Source: Fibrella forsythiae (GTDB lineage Bacteria > Bacteroidota > Bacteroidia > Cytophagales > Spirosomataceae). Taken from it: 64,000 nt of DNA. The stretch is from positions 62,001-126,000 of the forward strand of contig NZ_JAFMYW010000005.1 in the NCBI RefSeq assembly GCF_017353175.1, read 5' to 3'. The position numbers and the translations under genes are program-made. Shown piece by piece: positions 9,369 through 18,252 of this stretch. How positions within the stretch are numbered: the first letter of the stretch is position 1; the number at the start of each line of letters is the position of its first letter. The notes beneath the pieces are model-generated. The model had not been told where the DNA came from. It saw only the letters and a program-made list of their open reading frames with translations, and did not search any database.

Positions 9369-10562
9369 ATGACTTATATGTTTACTCTCATGCAAACAGT
9401 TCTCTGGCTATTGGTTAGCCTCTTTTTCGGTTTTCTGGTCCTCAATACACTACACTACCTATTTTACGCCATTCTGGGCCGCCTCGGTCGGGCCGACGAT
9501 GTACCACCTGCGGCCGATCTGCCGAAAAAACGGATTGCGGTACTGGTGCCGGCGTATAAAGAGGATGCTGTCATTTTAGAATCCGTACAGGCCAATCTAA
9601 ACCAGGACTACCCCGACACTCATTACGACCTGATTGTCATTGCCGATTCATTTCAGCCACACACGCTCGATGCGCTCGCCCTGATGCCCGTTCGGGTACT
9701 GCCCGTTTCATTCGAGGTGTCAACCGTAACCAAAGCCCTCAACGCCGCGTTGGGTACGTTGTCGGCTGGCGACTACGATATTGTGGTAGTTGCCGATGCG
9801 GATAATCACCTGGCTACCGATTTTCTGAGCCGGGTCAATTCTGCTTTTGCGCAGGGCTGGAAGGCCATACAGGGGCACCGGGTGGCCAAGAATACGAACA
9901 CGCGTGTGGCCGTACTTGATGCCGTTAGCGAAGAAATCAATAACCACATTACCCGTAAAGGCTACCGGGCAGCGGGCGTCTCGGCCACGATCATTGGCTC
10001 GGGTATGGCCATAGATCTGGGTTTAATGAAAGCGGCCATGAATAACCTGACTACCATTGGCGGCTTTGATAAGGAACTGGCCATGAAACTGGCCGTTGGC
10101 AATCACAAGATCGGCTACCTCGAAAAAGCGTATGTGTACGATGAGAAAGTGGCCAAACGGGCCGTTTTCGAGCACCAGCGTACGCGCTGGATCGCCGCAC
10201 AATGGCAGTTTGTGGCCGATTATTTCAAACCCGGTATGCGCAATCTGCTGGCTGGTCAATGGCTTAGCGGTATCAAACTGGTGCAGGAAATGGCGTTGCC
10301 GAAAGTGTTGCTGCTCGGTATTCTGCTAATCGTCACGCTGCTTTGCCTGCTCATCGGGCACCTGTCTTCGCTGCTGCTGTCGGTTAGTTTGCTACTGGCA
10401 TTATGCTTCAGCATGGCGCTATCGATTCCCGGTTATCTCTGGAAGCGCCTCTCCATTCGCGACCTGGGCGTGGTCTTCACCCTGATGATCAGCTTTGGGC
10501 GGGCCTTGCTCAACATGCGGAAGGCCTTTAAATCGTTCATGCACACGCCCCACAACGCATGA
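9369..10562 (+). CDS. GT2 family processive-type membrane glycosyltransferase
   Basis: A 397-residue membrane glycosyltransferase related to cellulose synthase-like GT2 enzymes. It has one transmembrane helix near residues 8-32, a GT-A domain (VLVPAYKEDAVI near 57, DXD-type ADADN near 142, GGFDKE near 233, acceptor motif QRTRW near 266) and two or three C-terminal helices. Such enzymes transfer sugar from a nucleotide sugar to a membrane-bound or growing polysaccharide. It opens the exopolysaccharide locus; its stop overlaps the next start by 4 bases (ATGA), indicating translational coupling. Confidence 0.88.
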   Translation: MTYMFTLMQTVLWLLVSLFFGFLVLNTLHYLFYAILGRLGRADDVPPAADLPKKRIAVLVPAYKEDAVILESVQANLNQDYPDTHYDLIVIADSFQPHTLDALALMPVRVLPVSFEVSTVTKALNAALGTLSAGDYDIVVVADADNHLATDFLSRVNSAFAQGWKAIQGHRVAKNTNTRVAVLDAVSEEINNHITRKGYRAAGVSATIIGSGMAIDLGLMKAAMNNLTTIGGFDKELAMKLAVGNHKIGYLEKAYVYDEKVAKRAVFEHQRTRWIAAQWQFVADYFKPGMRNLLAGQWLSGIKLVQEMALPKVLLLGILLIVTLLCLLIGHLSSLLLSVSLLLALCFSMALSIPGYLWKRLSIRDLGVVFTLMISFGRALLNMRKAFKSFMHTPHNA

Positions 10563-11464
10563 GCCCCGCCGTTCCTTTTATTTCGCTGGTCACGATCAAT
10601 TACAACCAGGCCGAAATGACCCGGCTGTTTCTCGAGTCGGCGCGGGGGTTAACGTACCCGGCGTTTGAGGTAATCGTGGTTGATAATGCTTCGTCACCGG
10701 CGCTCAGTACGCAGCTTGATCTGAACCAGTATCCGTTTGCCAGGCTTATCAGAAGTGAGCAGAATATGGGCTTCACGGGGGGCAACAACCTCGGTATCGA
10801 TGCGGCGAAGGGGGATTACTTTTTTATCGTTAACAACGACACCGAACTGGAGCCAAACCTGTTGACGGAACTGATCAAGCCGTTTCTGGAAAACCCGCAG
10901 GTAGGCGTGGTATGCCCGAAAATCCGCTTTTTCGACGCGCCCAATCTGGTGCAGTTTGCGGGGTATGGCCCCATGAACATGTTCACCGGTACGGCACACC
11001 TCGTTGGTTTCAACCAGCCCGATGGCCCGCAATTCGATCAGCCAGGTACGTCGCCGTTTGCCCATGGCTGCGCTATGCTCGTCAGCCGGGCGGTAGTAAA
11101 CAGGGTGGGCCGTTTTGCCGATCGTTTTTTTCTCTACTATGAAGAACTCGACTGGTCGCAACGGATTCGTAATGCAGGCTTTCTGATCCAGTATCAGCCC
11201 ACGGCTACCATCTGGCACAAAGAGTCGGCGTCGGTGGGCCGCGAAAGCACCATCCGTACCTATTACCTGACCCGCAACCGCATTCTTTTTATTCGGCGTC
11301 ATGGTTCGCTGGTGCAACGATGGGTTTTTTATGGCTTTTTCATGGTAGCCGTACTACCTAAACACGTAGCTTCGTATGTAGTTAAAGGCCGCTTCGCGCA
11401 TGCCAGCGCGTTTCTGAAAGCAACCTTCTGGAACCTGCAGCATGGCACGGCTTCTGCGGTGTAA
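10559..11464 (+). CDS. GT2 family glycosyltransferase (rhamnosyltransferase-like)
   Basis: A 301-residue GT-A enzyme of the WbbL/rhamnosyltransferase type. Visible motifs are VTINYNQAEMT at the N-terminus, VVDNASS near residue 40, MGFTGGNNLGID, the metal-binding VNNDTELEPN near 93, and the catalytic-region FLYYEELDWSQRIRNAGF near 190. The C-terminal part has a hydrophobic stretch that may associate with the membrane. It is translationally coupled to the preceding membrane GT2. The sugar and acceptor cannot be read from sequence. A long perfect palindrome follows the gene. Confidence 0.88.
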   Translation: MSPAVPFISLVTINYNQAEMTRLFLESARGLTYPAFEVIVVDNASSPALSTQLDLNQYPFARLIRSEQNMGFTGGNNLGIDAAKGDYFFIVNNDTELEPNLLTELIKPFLENPQVGVVCPKIRFFDAPNLVQFAGYGPMNMFTGTAHLVGFNQPDGPQFDQPGTSPFAHGCAMLVSRAVVNRVGRFADRFFLYYEELDWSQRIRNAGFLIQYQPTATIWHKESASVGRESTIRTYYLTRNRILFIRRHGSLVQRWVFYGFFMVAVLPKHVASYVVKGRFAHASAFLKATFWNLQHGTASAV

Positions 11465-11469
11465 AAAAA

Positions 11470-11567
11470 GTTTACAGTTTTCTGTTTACTGTCTTCTGTT
11501 GCGCTGCTTACGGAGCGCGACTGTGATTAGCAGCGCAACAGAAGACAGTAAACAGAAAACTGTAAAC
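11470..11567. repeat. Perfect 39-bp inverted repeat (GCAGCGCAAC family)
   Basis: Arms 11470-11508 and 11529-11567 are perfect 39-base complements around a 20-base loop. The inner part of the arm ends in GTTGCGCTGCT / AGCAGCGCAAC, the core shared with the repeats at 13030, 15261, 25180 and 41706 and a half copy at 28549. The outer part is built from TTTACTGT-like units. It fills nearly the whole gap between the GT2 gene and the polymerase gene. No T run directly follows on the plus strand except the CTGTTTTTTT at 11571-11580, so terminator activity is possible. Confidence 0.9.
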
Positions 11568-11578
11568 TGACTGTTTTT

Positions 11579-13030
11579 TTGCGCGAACAACTTTCCATAC
11601 TGACCAGCCGCTGGCGTTATAATCCGTGGATATACGGTGTGCTGGGTATTGTGCTGGCTCTACTGGCGGGTGTGCTCATTGCCAGGTTCGGCGTTATGGG
11701 CGGGCTGATGGTTATCGGGCTACCCGTTGGCATTGCTACGTTGGTCGCTGTGTTGTTGGAGCCGAAAATCGGGGTGTATATCTATGCGAACCTGAGCTTT
11801 ATGATTGGTGCCGCCCGCTTCCTGGACGGTGATATTCAGGTGGGCCTCGGCCTCGATGGGCTGCTGGTGCTCACCTTCGCCGGTACGCTGCTCAACGCCA
11901 GCCGGATGGACTGGCATCGACTGAAAAATCCGGCTTTTTATCTGGTTCTTTTCTGGTTGTTCTACACCATTCTCGAATATTTCAACCCTGATTCGCCCTA
12001 TCCGCCTGCCTGGTTCTACCATGCCCGTTCGTTTTCGTTGAGCTGGTCTTTTCTGTCACTGATCGTGCTGGTAAACCCCATTACCCGCACCGACGTGTGG
12101 TTGCTGATCCGGACCTGGATCGTCTGGTCGGTGATAGCCGCCATTTGGGGCTTCAAGCAACAGTATGGCCATGCTATCGGCCTTCGCGACCTTGAACAGG
12201 CTGAACTAAACTGGCTGGCAGCGGGCGGTGCACGTACCCACATTCTATGGGGGCAACTACGCAGCTTCTCGTTTTATTCAGATGCAGGGCAGTTTGGGGC
12301 GGAGATGGCGGGCGTTACGCTGATCTGCATTATCCTGTTCATGGCCGAGAAAAACTGGTTCTATCGGTTCATCTATTTGGGCCTGACCCTTGTCATCTTC
12401 TGGGGGTTTGCCGTATCAGGAACACGGTCGGCTCTTTTTGTACTCGTAGGTGGGTTTGGCGCTTTTCTGGTACTTCAGAAAAAACTGAAGCCCATCATCT
12501 ACAGTGCTGCAGTAGGCATTCCGATTTTGTGCATCCTGTATTTCACCCACATTGGCGATAGCGTTTACCAGATTTACCGTATTCGTACGGCCCTACATCC
12601 CACGCAGGATGAGTCGTTTCTGGTTCGGTTAGAAAATCAGAACCGCTTGAAGGCCTATCTGGCAGATTTGCCGTTTGGTACCGGTATCGGTAGTTCGTCG
12701 GGGGCGGGGGTTCGGTTTACGCCCTGGCACTGGGCGGCGCAGATCCCGCCCGATAGCTGGTACGTTCAGCTTTGGATCGAAACGGGAATTGTGGGGCTTA
12801 GTGTTTATCTGTTTGTGTTGGCTGGTATTATTATGACGGGAATCTGGAAGCTCTGGCAGCTAAAAGACCCGTGGCTGACAACGATGATGCTCATTCTCCT
12901 CTGCGAATTCATCGGTATCTGCGTCGTGAGCTACTCCAACCCAATTCTGGGGCAGTTTCCAACCAGTACCATGCTGTATATCAACTCCATGCTCTTCGCC
13001 TCGGCCAACCGGTGGGAGAAGAAAAAATAG
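11579..13030 (+). CDS. O-antigen polymerase/ligase-like membrane protein (Wzy-type)
   Basis: A 483-residue polytopic membrane protein with about ten to twelve hydrophobic helices and a large periplasmic loop near residues 330-400 (containing the GTGIGSSSGAG segment), the typical layout of the Wzy/WaaL superfamily. It would polymerise or ligate lipid-linked repeat units at the periplasmic face of the inner membrane. The start is a TTG at 11579 (LREQLSILTSRWRY), directly after the palindrome; the next in-frame ATG falls after the first membrane segment. It lies between glycosyltransferase genes, with repeats on both sides. Confidence 0.82.
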   Translation: MREQLSILTSRWRYNPWIYGVLGIVLALLAGVLIARFGVMGGLMVIGLPVGIATLVAVLLEPKIGVYIYANLSFMIGAARFLDGDIQVGLGLDGLLVLTFAGTLLNASRMDWHRLKNPAFYLVLFWLFYTILEYFNPDSPYPPAWFYHARSFSLSWSFLSLIVLVNPITRTDVWLLIRTWIVWSVIAAIWGFKQQYGHAIGLRDLEQAELNWLAAGGARTHILWGQLRSFSFYSDAGQFGAEMAGVTLICIILFMAEKNWFYRFIYLGLTLVIFWGFAVSGTRSALFVLVGGFGAFLVLQKKLKPIIYSAAVGIPILCILYFTHIGDSVYQIYRIRTALHPTQDESFLVRLENQNRLKAYLADLPFGTGIGSSSGAGVRFTPWHWAAQIPPDSWYVQLWIETGIVGLSVYLFVLAGIIMTGIWKLWQLKDPWLTTMMLILLCEFIGICVVSYSNPILGQFPTSTMLYINSMLFASANRWEKKK

Positions 13031-13113
13031 TTTACCGTTTGCTGTCTTCTGTTGCGCTGCCTATGGATCGCGACAATGACTAGCAGCGCAACAGAAGACA
13101 GTAAACGGTAAAC
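13030..13113. repeat. 31-bp inverted repeat (GCAGCGCAAC family)
   Basis: Arms 13030-13060 and 13083-13113 are complementary over 31 bases with one mismatch, with a 22-base loop. The left arm starts on the last base of the polymerase stop codon. The core and outer TTTACCGTTT-type unit match the repeat at 11470, so the polymerase gene is bracketed by two copies. Confidence 0.88.
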
Positions 13114-13126
13114 AGTAAACTCATCT

Positions 13127-14335
13127 ATGCCTCCATTCGATAGTATCATTTGCGTAGGTCAGACAACCTGGGAAGGCGACTTTCAGAAAGCCGTAGTTCA
13201 ACTCATGTGTGAACTATCGGTGCGCCGCCGCGTATTGTATGTCGACTATCAGCATACGGCAAAAGATCTGATCATGGGCGCATTGGGCAGGCAGAAAAAC
13301 GTACCCGTACGGTCTATGCTCAGGCTTGAAAACCCACTGACAACCAGACAAGGCAAGGAAGGCAGTACGGTTCATGTCTGGCAGCCACCCGTTATGCTGC
13401 CGATCAATTTTCTGCCTCCTGCTCTTCATGATAAACTGCTGAGGGTTAACGCTGGCCGTCTGATTGCCGGGCTACGGCGGGTTATGCACGAAATCGACTT
13501 CAAAAATCCGTTGATTATCAATGGTATGCATCCCGTTTTAGGGCTGGCCATGCTGGGAAAACTCAATGAAGCGGGCACCATTTATTACTGCTTCGACGAG
13601 ATTACCATTGCCAAGTGGATGAGTAAACACGGGGGGCGGTTCGAGCCCGAGTACATGAAACGGGTCAATGGCGTGATCACGACGTCAGAAGCGCTGCGGC
13701 AGTCTAAAGCGATAAGTCAGCCAAATACCTTTTGCGTAAAAAACGGGGTAGATTTTCCGCTTTTCAGCCAGGTACGTCAGCTGATTGAGCAGAAAGCACC
13801 ATCCCCACTATCAGATCCGAAGCGCCCTGTAGTTGGTTACCTCGGCACGGCCGACGACCGGGTGAATATCGATATCGTGGAACATTGCGTTCGGACGATG
13901 CCCGACGTGACATTCCAGTTCATCGGTGAAATTAAAGAACCGGCCATTACGCAGCGGCTGGGTACGTTCCCCAACGTTCTGTTCACGCCGCCGCACCAGC
14001 CTGCCAACTTGCCGCCGCTGCTTGCCGGGCTATCGGCTACCATGATTCCGTTTGTGTGCAATGCGCATACGTACACGATCTATCCTCTGAAAATCAATGA
14101 GTATCTGGCTGGCGGCCTGCCGGTCGTGTCAACGCCGTTCTCGATCCTCAATGATTTTGCAGGCATCATCGAACTGGCCGATACGCCCGACGCCTTCGCC
14201 GACGCCCTTCGCCACGCCCTTACCGACAACGCCCCCGACCGTATTCAGGCCCGCGTCGATATGGCCCGCGCCAATTCATGGGCCCATCGGGCAGACGAGT
14301 TCGAAGCCATTTTTGAGAAGCTGGCAGTAGCGTAG
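13127..14335 (+). CDS. GT-B glycosyltransferase, TuaH-like
   Basis: A 402-residue protein resembling the TuaH-type glycosyltransferases of Bacillus teichuronic acid synthesis. The N-terminal half contains FDSIICVGQTTWEGDF and a long stretch of unusual composition. The C-terminal half has the GT-B donor-binding layout: VGYLGTADDRVNIDI near 235, a VTFQFIGE strand, and PLKINEYLAGGLPVVSTPF near 325, where the glutamate corresponds to the nucleotide-sugar-binding residue of GT4-type enzymes. Probably cytosolic or membrane-peripheral. Donor and acceptor are unknown. It converges on the minus-strand fucosyltransferase gene. Confidence 0.78.
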   Translation: MPPFDSIICVGQTTWEGDFQKAVVQLMCELSVRRRVLYVDYQHTAKDLIMGALGRQKNVPVRSMLRLENPLTTRQGKEGSTVHVWQPPVMLPINFLPPALHDKLLRVNAGRLIAGLRRVMHEIDFKNPLIINGMHPVLGLAMLGKLNEAGTIYYCFDEITIAKWMSKHGGRFEPEYMKRVNGVITTSEALRQSKAISQPNTFCVKNGVDFPLFSQVRQLIEQKAPSPLSDPKRPVVGYLGTADDRVNIDIVEHCVRTMPDVTFQFIGEIKEPAITQRLGTFPNVLFTPPHQPANLPPLLAGLSATMIPFVCNAHTYTIYPLKINEYLAGGLPVVSTPFSILNDFAGIIELADTPDAFADALRHALTDNAPDRIQARVDMARANSWAHRADEFEAIFEKLAVA

Positions 14336-14376
14336 GTCTGTGACAATAAGATACGTAAATCGGCAGATACGGTATC

Positions 14377-15246
14377 TTACATTCGTAGCCACGATGCGGG
14401 CACCAGATCTTTGGTATCCCAGGGTTTGTTGGCAAACCAGCGTTGGGGGGCAATCACGATTTTATCGGGCCGAGGGTCGAGCCAGGCGCCCCACCAGCTG
14501 AACGAACTATTGGCAATGATATGATGATGGCACAGGCTCATCAATTGCAGGTCATCCACGTCGGCGTCGGGGCCGGTATTAGCTACCAGCACGTTTGGAT
14601 GCGCCGTGTTCAGATTGGCACGTACCCAGTCGGGATCATCGCTGAAAAAGAAGAGCGTTGCGTTCGGTAACCGGCTGGTTAGGTATGTGATGGCCGTCTG
14701 GTAATAGTTGAGCCCCAGAAAGCCGAACGACTGGCTGAACTCAGGATGCGTAACGTAATCGCCCCGCCGGATATGGACGGAAACAGGTACGTTAGCCTGC
14801 TCGATCTGTTGTTTATACGCCCGGAACGTATCTCCTTCCGCGCGCCGGAATGTCAACTCCTGCCGAATCTGCGCCGTACTGGCCTCGAAATACCGTTCCG
14901 ACTGCCAGAATCCCCACAAGATTGTCAGCGGCGCAGTGGGGCTGATCATGCGGGGTTCAAAATGAAACTCGGTTTCGTAGCGAGTCTCTACAAGCGGGCG
15001 TAACGACCGATTGGGGAGCAGCCGGGTGGCCTTCGATGCGTATAGCCAGGGCGACTTATCGAGCAGGTTATAGGCCACGTTGAAGCGGTCGAGCTTGAAT
15101 TTTCGGGGCGTATCGGTTTCGTATTCCTGGTGAAAATAGCGCAGGTCGAACCAGAGCGACGTGTTGTTCTGCAACGCCAGATGCCGCCCCAGTGCATACT
15201 GAAATAGCTGATTACCAAGCCCCGATGTAATTTTCGCAATAACCAT
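14377..15246 (-). CDS. GT11 family alpha-1,2-fucosyltransferase
   Basis: A 289-residue GT11 enzyme, transferring fucose from GDP-fucose to galactose-type acceptors with alpha-1,2 linkage. It starts MVIAKITSGLGNQLFQYALGR, the typical family opening, carries the GDP-binding HIRRGDY motif near residue 155, and ends with SLCHHHIIANSSFSWWGAWL near 235. Length fits the bacterial family. It points against the preceding transferase gene and is followed, in its own direction, by no other gene for 41 bases. It suggests fucose as one sugar of the exopolysaccharide. Confidence 0.93.
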   Translation of the reverse strand: MVIAKITSGLGNQLFQYALGRHLALQNNTSLWFDLRYFHQEYETDTPRKFKLDRFNVAYNLLDKSPWLYASKATRLLPNRSLRPLVETRYETEFHFEPRMISPTAPLTILWGFWQSERYFEASTAQIRQELTFRRAEGDTFRAYKQQIEQANVPVSVHIRRGDYVTHPEFSQSFGFLGLNYYQTAITYLTSRLPNATLFFFSDDPDWVRANLNTAHPNVLVANTGPDADVDDLQLMSLCHHHIIANSSFSWWGAWLDPRPDKIVIAPQRWFANKPWDTKDLVPASWLRM

Positions 15247-15260
15247 AAAACCGTTAAAAT

Positions 15261-15347
15261 GTCTTCAGTCTTCCGTCCTCTGTTGCGCTGCTCACTAACG
15301 TACCTGGATTTAAAAAGCAGCGCAACAGAGGACGGAAGACTGAAGAC
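15261..15347. repeat. Perfect 32-bp inverted repeat (GCAGCGCAAC family)
   Basis: Arms 15261-15292 and 15316-15347 are perfect 32-base complements; the loop contains an ACGTACC motif (about 15298). It lies directly upstream of the minus-strand fucosyltransferase gene. The inner core is the same as in the repeats at 11470 and 13030; the outer unit is GTCTTCAGTCTTCCGTCCTC instead of the TTTACTGT type. Confidence 0.9.
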
Positions 15348-15367
15348 AGAGGACAAAAGAGGGTGGA

Positions 15368-16324
15368 CTAATAATTTATTTCCACGTACCTGAACAACTC
15401 GTCGCGGTTTTTGGCGTGGAGGATTCTGGCTCCCGACAGGGCCGGGAACAGGTTCGTGTACTCGTCGAAATCGTGTTCAAAACCGCCGCCGGGGTGAGAT
15501 AGTAACGTGTTGATGCCACCGAAGCAACTGGCCAGCGCCGCCGTACCGCCATGCATAGAAATGAAGCGGTCGCAGTTGGCGTACACCATTAGTTGCAGGT
15601 GATTGAAATTGTCGACCCGATGACAGTGTTGCTCAAATAAGTCGTTCATTAACAGCACGTCCGGGTGATTTGTTTTCAGCCAGACATGCTCGCCCAGATC
15701 CATGATTTCGCTGTTATCGAGCACGATCTGCCCCCCCAGCGGGCGGTTGTAGATAATCTGATACCGGTCTTTCAACCCGTTGATCAGTCGATCGAGAGCC
15801 GGAATGTCCAGGAAATTGATAGGTGGTTTATCCCATTCGATATTGTACTTATTGGCAATCACCAGCAGCGGTTTCCCGTAGACAAACAACTCGTTTTTAT
15901 AGTGTTGCTTAAACGGCACCCGCGCCCACTTCGAAAAGTCGTAGGTGGGGGCGTGGGTCATATTTGGAATGCTGTAATTGCCGTAGCCCGCTTCCCAAAC
16001 CCGTTTATCATGCTTCTCTAGGTGATCGGGGCTAAAGAAATAAAACGGCCGGGTGTTTTTAGCGGCGATGGTCTGTTTCAGTGTTCCATTCAGATGATGC
16101 CAGTACGCAAACGGCATGGCATACCGCACCTCCTGATCAAATTCTCCATAAAACTCGATCACTTTATAGGGCTTTTTCGTCACGAAATCGGCCTTCCAGA
16201 AGCGAAACTGGCTTATTCGGGCGAAGTAGTTATCGCGCACAAAGTACCGCAGATCGGGCCGGAAACGGGGATACCGCAGGGCGGCAACGAGGTAAAGCGA
16301 TTTGAGAAGTAATTGTTGAATCAT
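15368..16324 (-). CDS. Unrecognised protein of the exopolysaccharide locus, possible glycosyltransferase
   Basis: A 318-residue protein that I cannot place firmly in a family. There is no signal peptide, though the first 20 residues are amphipathic. The C-terminal segment LMVYANCDRFISMHGGTAALASCFGG followed by NTLLSHPGGG has the look of a nucleotide-sugar-binding site in GT-B transferases that check alternate loops (similar in style to GT61 or GT9-like enzymes). It is rich in aromatic residues. It lies in a minus-strand run with the GT4 gene (13 bases upstream), so a role in polysaccharide assembly is inferred from context. Confidence 0.6.
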   Translation of the reverse strand: MIQQLLLKSLYLVAALRYPRFRPDLRYFVRDNYFARISQFRFWKADFVTKKPYKVIEFYGEFDQEVRYAMPFAYWHHLNGTLKQTIAAKNTRPFYFFSPDHLEKHDKRVWEAGYGNYSIPNMTHAPTYDFSKWARVPFKQHYKNELFVYGKPLLVIANKYNIEWDKPPINFLDIPALDRLINGLKDRYQIIYNRPLGGQIVLDNSEIMDLGEHVWLKTNHPDVLLMNDLFEQHCHRVDNFNHLQLMVYANCDRFISMHGGTAALASCFGGINTLLSHPGGGFEHDFDEYTNLFPALSGARILHAKNRDELFRYVEINY

Positions 16325-16336
16325 AGTACCCAGCCG

Positions 16337-17458
16337 CTACAAAACGCCTGCATAGACATCGAGCAATTGTTTGGCCGTATTGGCCCACGAAAATAAGGCG
16401 GCCCGTTCGAGACCCCGCTGCCGTAAACTAAGGCATAGATCGGTATCGGTCAGCAGGCGAGCGAGTTGATCGGCCATGGCTTGAGGCGAAGCAGGATCGG
16501 CCAGGAGTGCGGCGTCGCCTGCTACTTCGGGCATAGCCGATGTACTAGCCGTCAGTACAGGCGTTCCGCAGGCCATCGATTCCAGAATGGGCAGGCCGAA
16601 GCTTTCGCGCAGCGATGGGCACAGAAACACCGTAGCCAGATTATAAACGGCCGGCAGCAACGGGTTCGGAATGTAGCCGCACAGGATTATGTCTGGTTTC
16701 AGGGCTGTGGTTCCCGTTTCGGCCAGCACTTTATCAACGTACCCGGCCGACACGTTGGCCATTACGAGCGGGAGGGTGAGCTGTCCGCGCTGTTTGAGCA
16801 ATAGCAGCGCCCGCAACACGTTGGGTACGTTCTTTTTCGGATCGGCATTGCCCAGAAAGAAAATAAACTCGTCGGGTAACGCAAAACTCGCCTGAACATC
16901 AGCTAGTTTCACTAAATCGTCGATTACCCTGAATGTTGGGCTAACGGCGTTATGCACGGTAATTACCCGCTCGGGTGCAACCCGGAGATGATCAATGATT
17001 CGTTCCCGTTCGTAGTGCGAAACGGTCAGAATACGGTCGGCGGTTTTCACAACACTGGGTACGTTCCAGCGGCGATATACGTTGCCAAACTGTTGATAAG
17101 CCGTGCCGCCAACGATGGCTTTTTCCAGAAAAATAATGTCGTGCAGCGTTACTATCACCGGCACTGATGATCGGAGTGGTGCCGTATTGGCCGTGCAATG
17201 AAGCAAATCAACACCGGCCTGTTTAACGGCTTTGGGTAACGCCCACTGTTCCCAAACCGGGTATGGCCCGCCGTGCAAATCAACCACGTGCAAGTTGGGG
17301 GCATCGGGCAAGCAGGCGCGGTCGGTATCGGGTTTTACGAAAACAACAAACTCGTGGTCACGGTGAGCAGCCAGCGCCCGGATTGTCTCCAGGGCAACAA
17401 TGTCCATTCCGTGTTTGTGGGGCCGCAATAGCCGCTGGGCTTCAATGCCAATGATCAT
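16337..17458 (-). CDS. GT4 family glycosyltransferase
   Basis: A 373-residue GT-B enzyme of the GT4 family, of the mannosyltransferase (MtfB-like) type. The N-terminal domain has the DIVALETIRALA segment and the conserved LHCTANTAPL, then VTLHDIIFLE near 110. The C-terminal domain carries FFLGNADPKKNV near 205 and the donor-site motif CPSLRESFGLPILESMACGTPVLT near 285, with both family glutamates. It would add a sugar to the repeat unit on the cytosolic side. It is 21 bases downstream of the phosphopantetheinyl transferase gene on the same strand. Confidence 0.9.
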   Translation of the reverse strand: MIIGIEAQRLLRPHKHGMDIVALETIRALAAHRDHEFVVFVKPDTDRACLPDAPNLHVVDLHGGPYPVWEQWALPKAVKQAGVDLLHCTANTAPLRSSVPVIVTLHDIIFLEKAIVGGTAYQQFGNVYRRWNVPSVVKTADRILTVSHYERERIIDHLRVAPERVITVHNAVSPTFRVIDDLVKLADVQASFALPDEFIFFLGNADPKKNVPNVLRALLLLKQRGQLTLPLVMANVSAGYVDKVLAETGTTALKPDIILCGYIPNPLLPAVYNLATVFLCPSLRESFGLPILESMACGTPVLTASTSAMPEVAGDAALLADPASPQAMADQLARLLTDTDLCLSLRQRGLERAALFSWANTAKQLLDVYAGVL

Positions 17459-17478
17459 ATTGTGTACACGCCTCCTGC

Positions 17479-18252
17479 TTATTGATGATCCGAAGCGGAG
17501 AATGGAAGACCCAATGAGGCCGTTTCAAGCGTAAAAAAGCGAACAGGCATCGGCGATTCCTGACAGGCGACAGCGCCAATGTAGCTATCTGTAACCGCAA
17601 AACTCAGAATCGACCACGTACCTGACCCGGCTGGCAGGCCATACTTGACCTGATGTACCCCTTTTGACGCCGAAATGCGCATAAAGTCATTTGTTAACCC
17701 TTGGCCTGTTGCTTTAAACAAACTTTCTTTTCGGGTCCAGAGCGTGTAGAACAACTCGCGCGGGTGCTGACTGGCAGCCAGTTGGACCTGATCGTCTGCG
17801 TTAAAGCTGGATTCGATCAGGTCCTGAAAAGGCCAGCCGGGTTTGATCCATTCCACATCAACGCCCACAGGTACGTAGCCAGCGGCCAAAAGCACCCACT
17901 CGCCCGAATGCGACACGTTGATATGCCAGCCAGGCTGCGAACCCGTGGTACGAATAAGCTCAGGTTTACCCGACGGCCCCGTTGTAAGCAGGACCTGTTG
18001 TGGAGACTGACCAAGCAGTTGACCTGCCACGTATCGGAACCAGCCGCGCCCGGCCACAAATCGTTGCTTATCATCCAATTGTCTAAATCGTTCGGCGCGC
18101 TCCCGTTCATCTGGGTGCAACAGGCCGTACAGCCAGGGCTGGTCTGCAGCGCATAGCCTGTACCGAAAAACGGCCACGTCGGGCGGTGTGAGCGAAGCGG
18201 GCCACTGATACCAGGACACAACCGGCAATGTATCAATGAGAAGCGTAGGCAT
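17479..18252 (-). CDS. 4'-phosphopantetheinyl transferase, Sfp type
   Basis: A 257-residue protein that would attach the phosphopantetheine arm of CoA to acyl or peptidyl carrier proteins. Motifs in order: HINVSHSG near residue 130, GVDVEWI near 150 with the magnesium-binding aspartate/glutamate pair, and FYTLWTRKESLFKATGQGL near 190. The size is that of Sfp/EntD enzymes, not of the shorter AcpS. No carrier protein, polyketide or peptide synthetase gene is seen nearby; the gene heads a minus-strand run with GT4 and GT-like genes. Its target may be the fatty-acid carrier protein or a distant pathway. Confidence 0.92.
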   Translation of the reverse strand: MPTLLIDTLPVVSWYQWPASLTPPDVAVFRYRLCAADQPWLYGLLHPDERERAERFRQLDDKQRFVAGRGWFRYVAGQLLGQSPQQVLLTTGPSGKPELIRTTGSQPGWHINVSHSGEWVLLAAGYVPVGVDVEWIKPGWPFQDLIESSFNADDQVQLAASQHPRELFYTLWTRKESLFKATGQGLTNDFMRISASKGVHQVKYGLPAGSGTWSILSFAVTDSYIGAVACQESPMPVRFFTLETASLGLPFSASDHQ

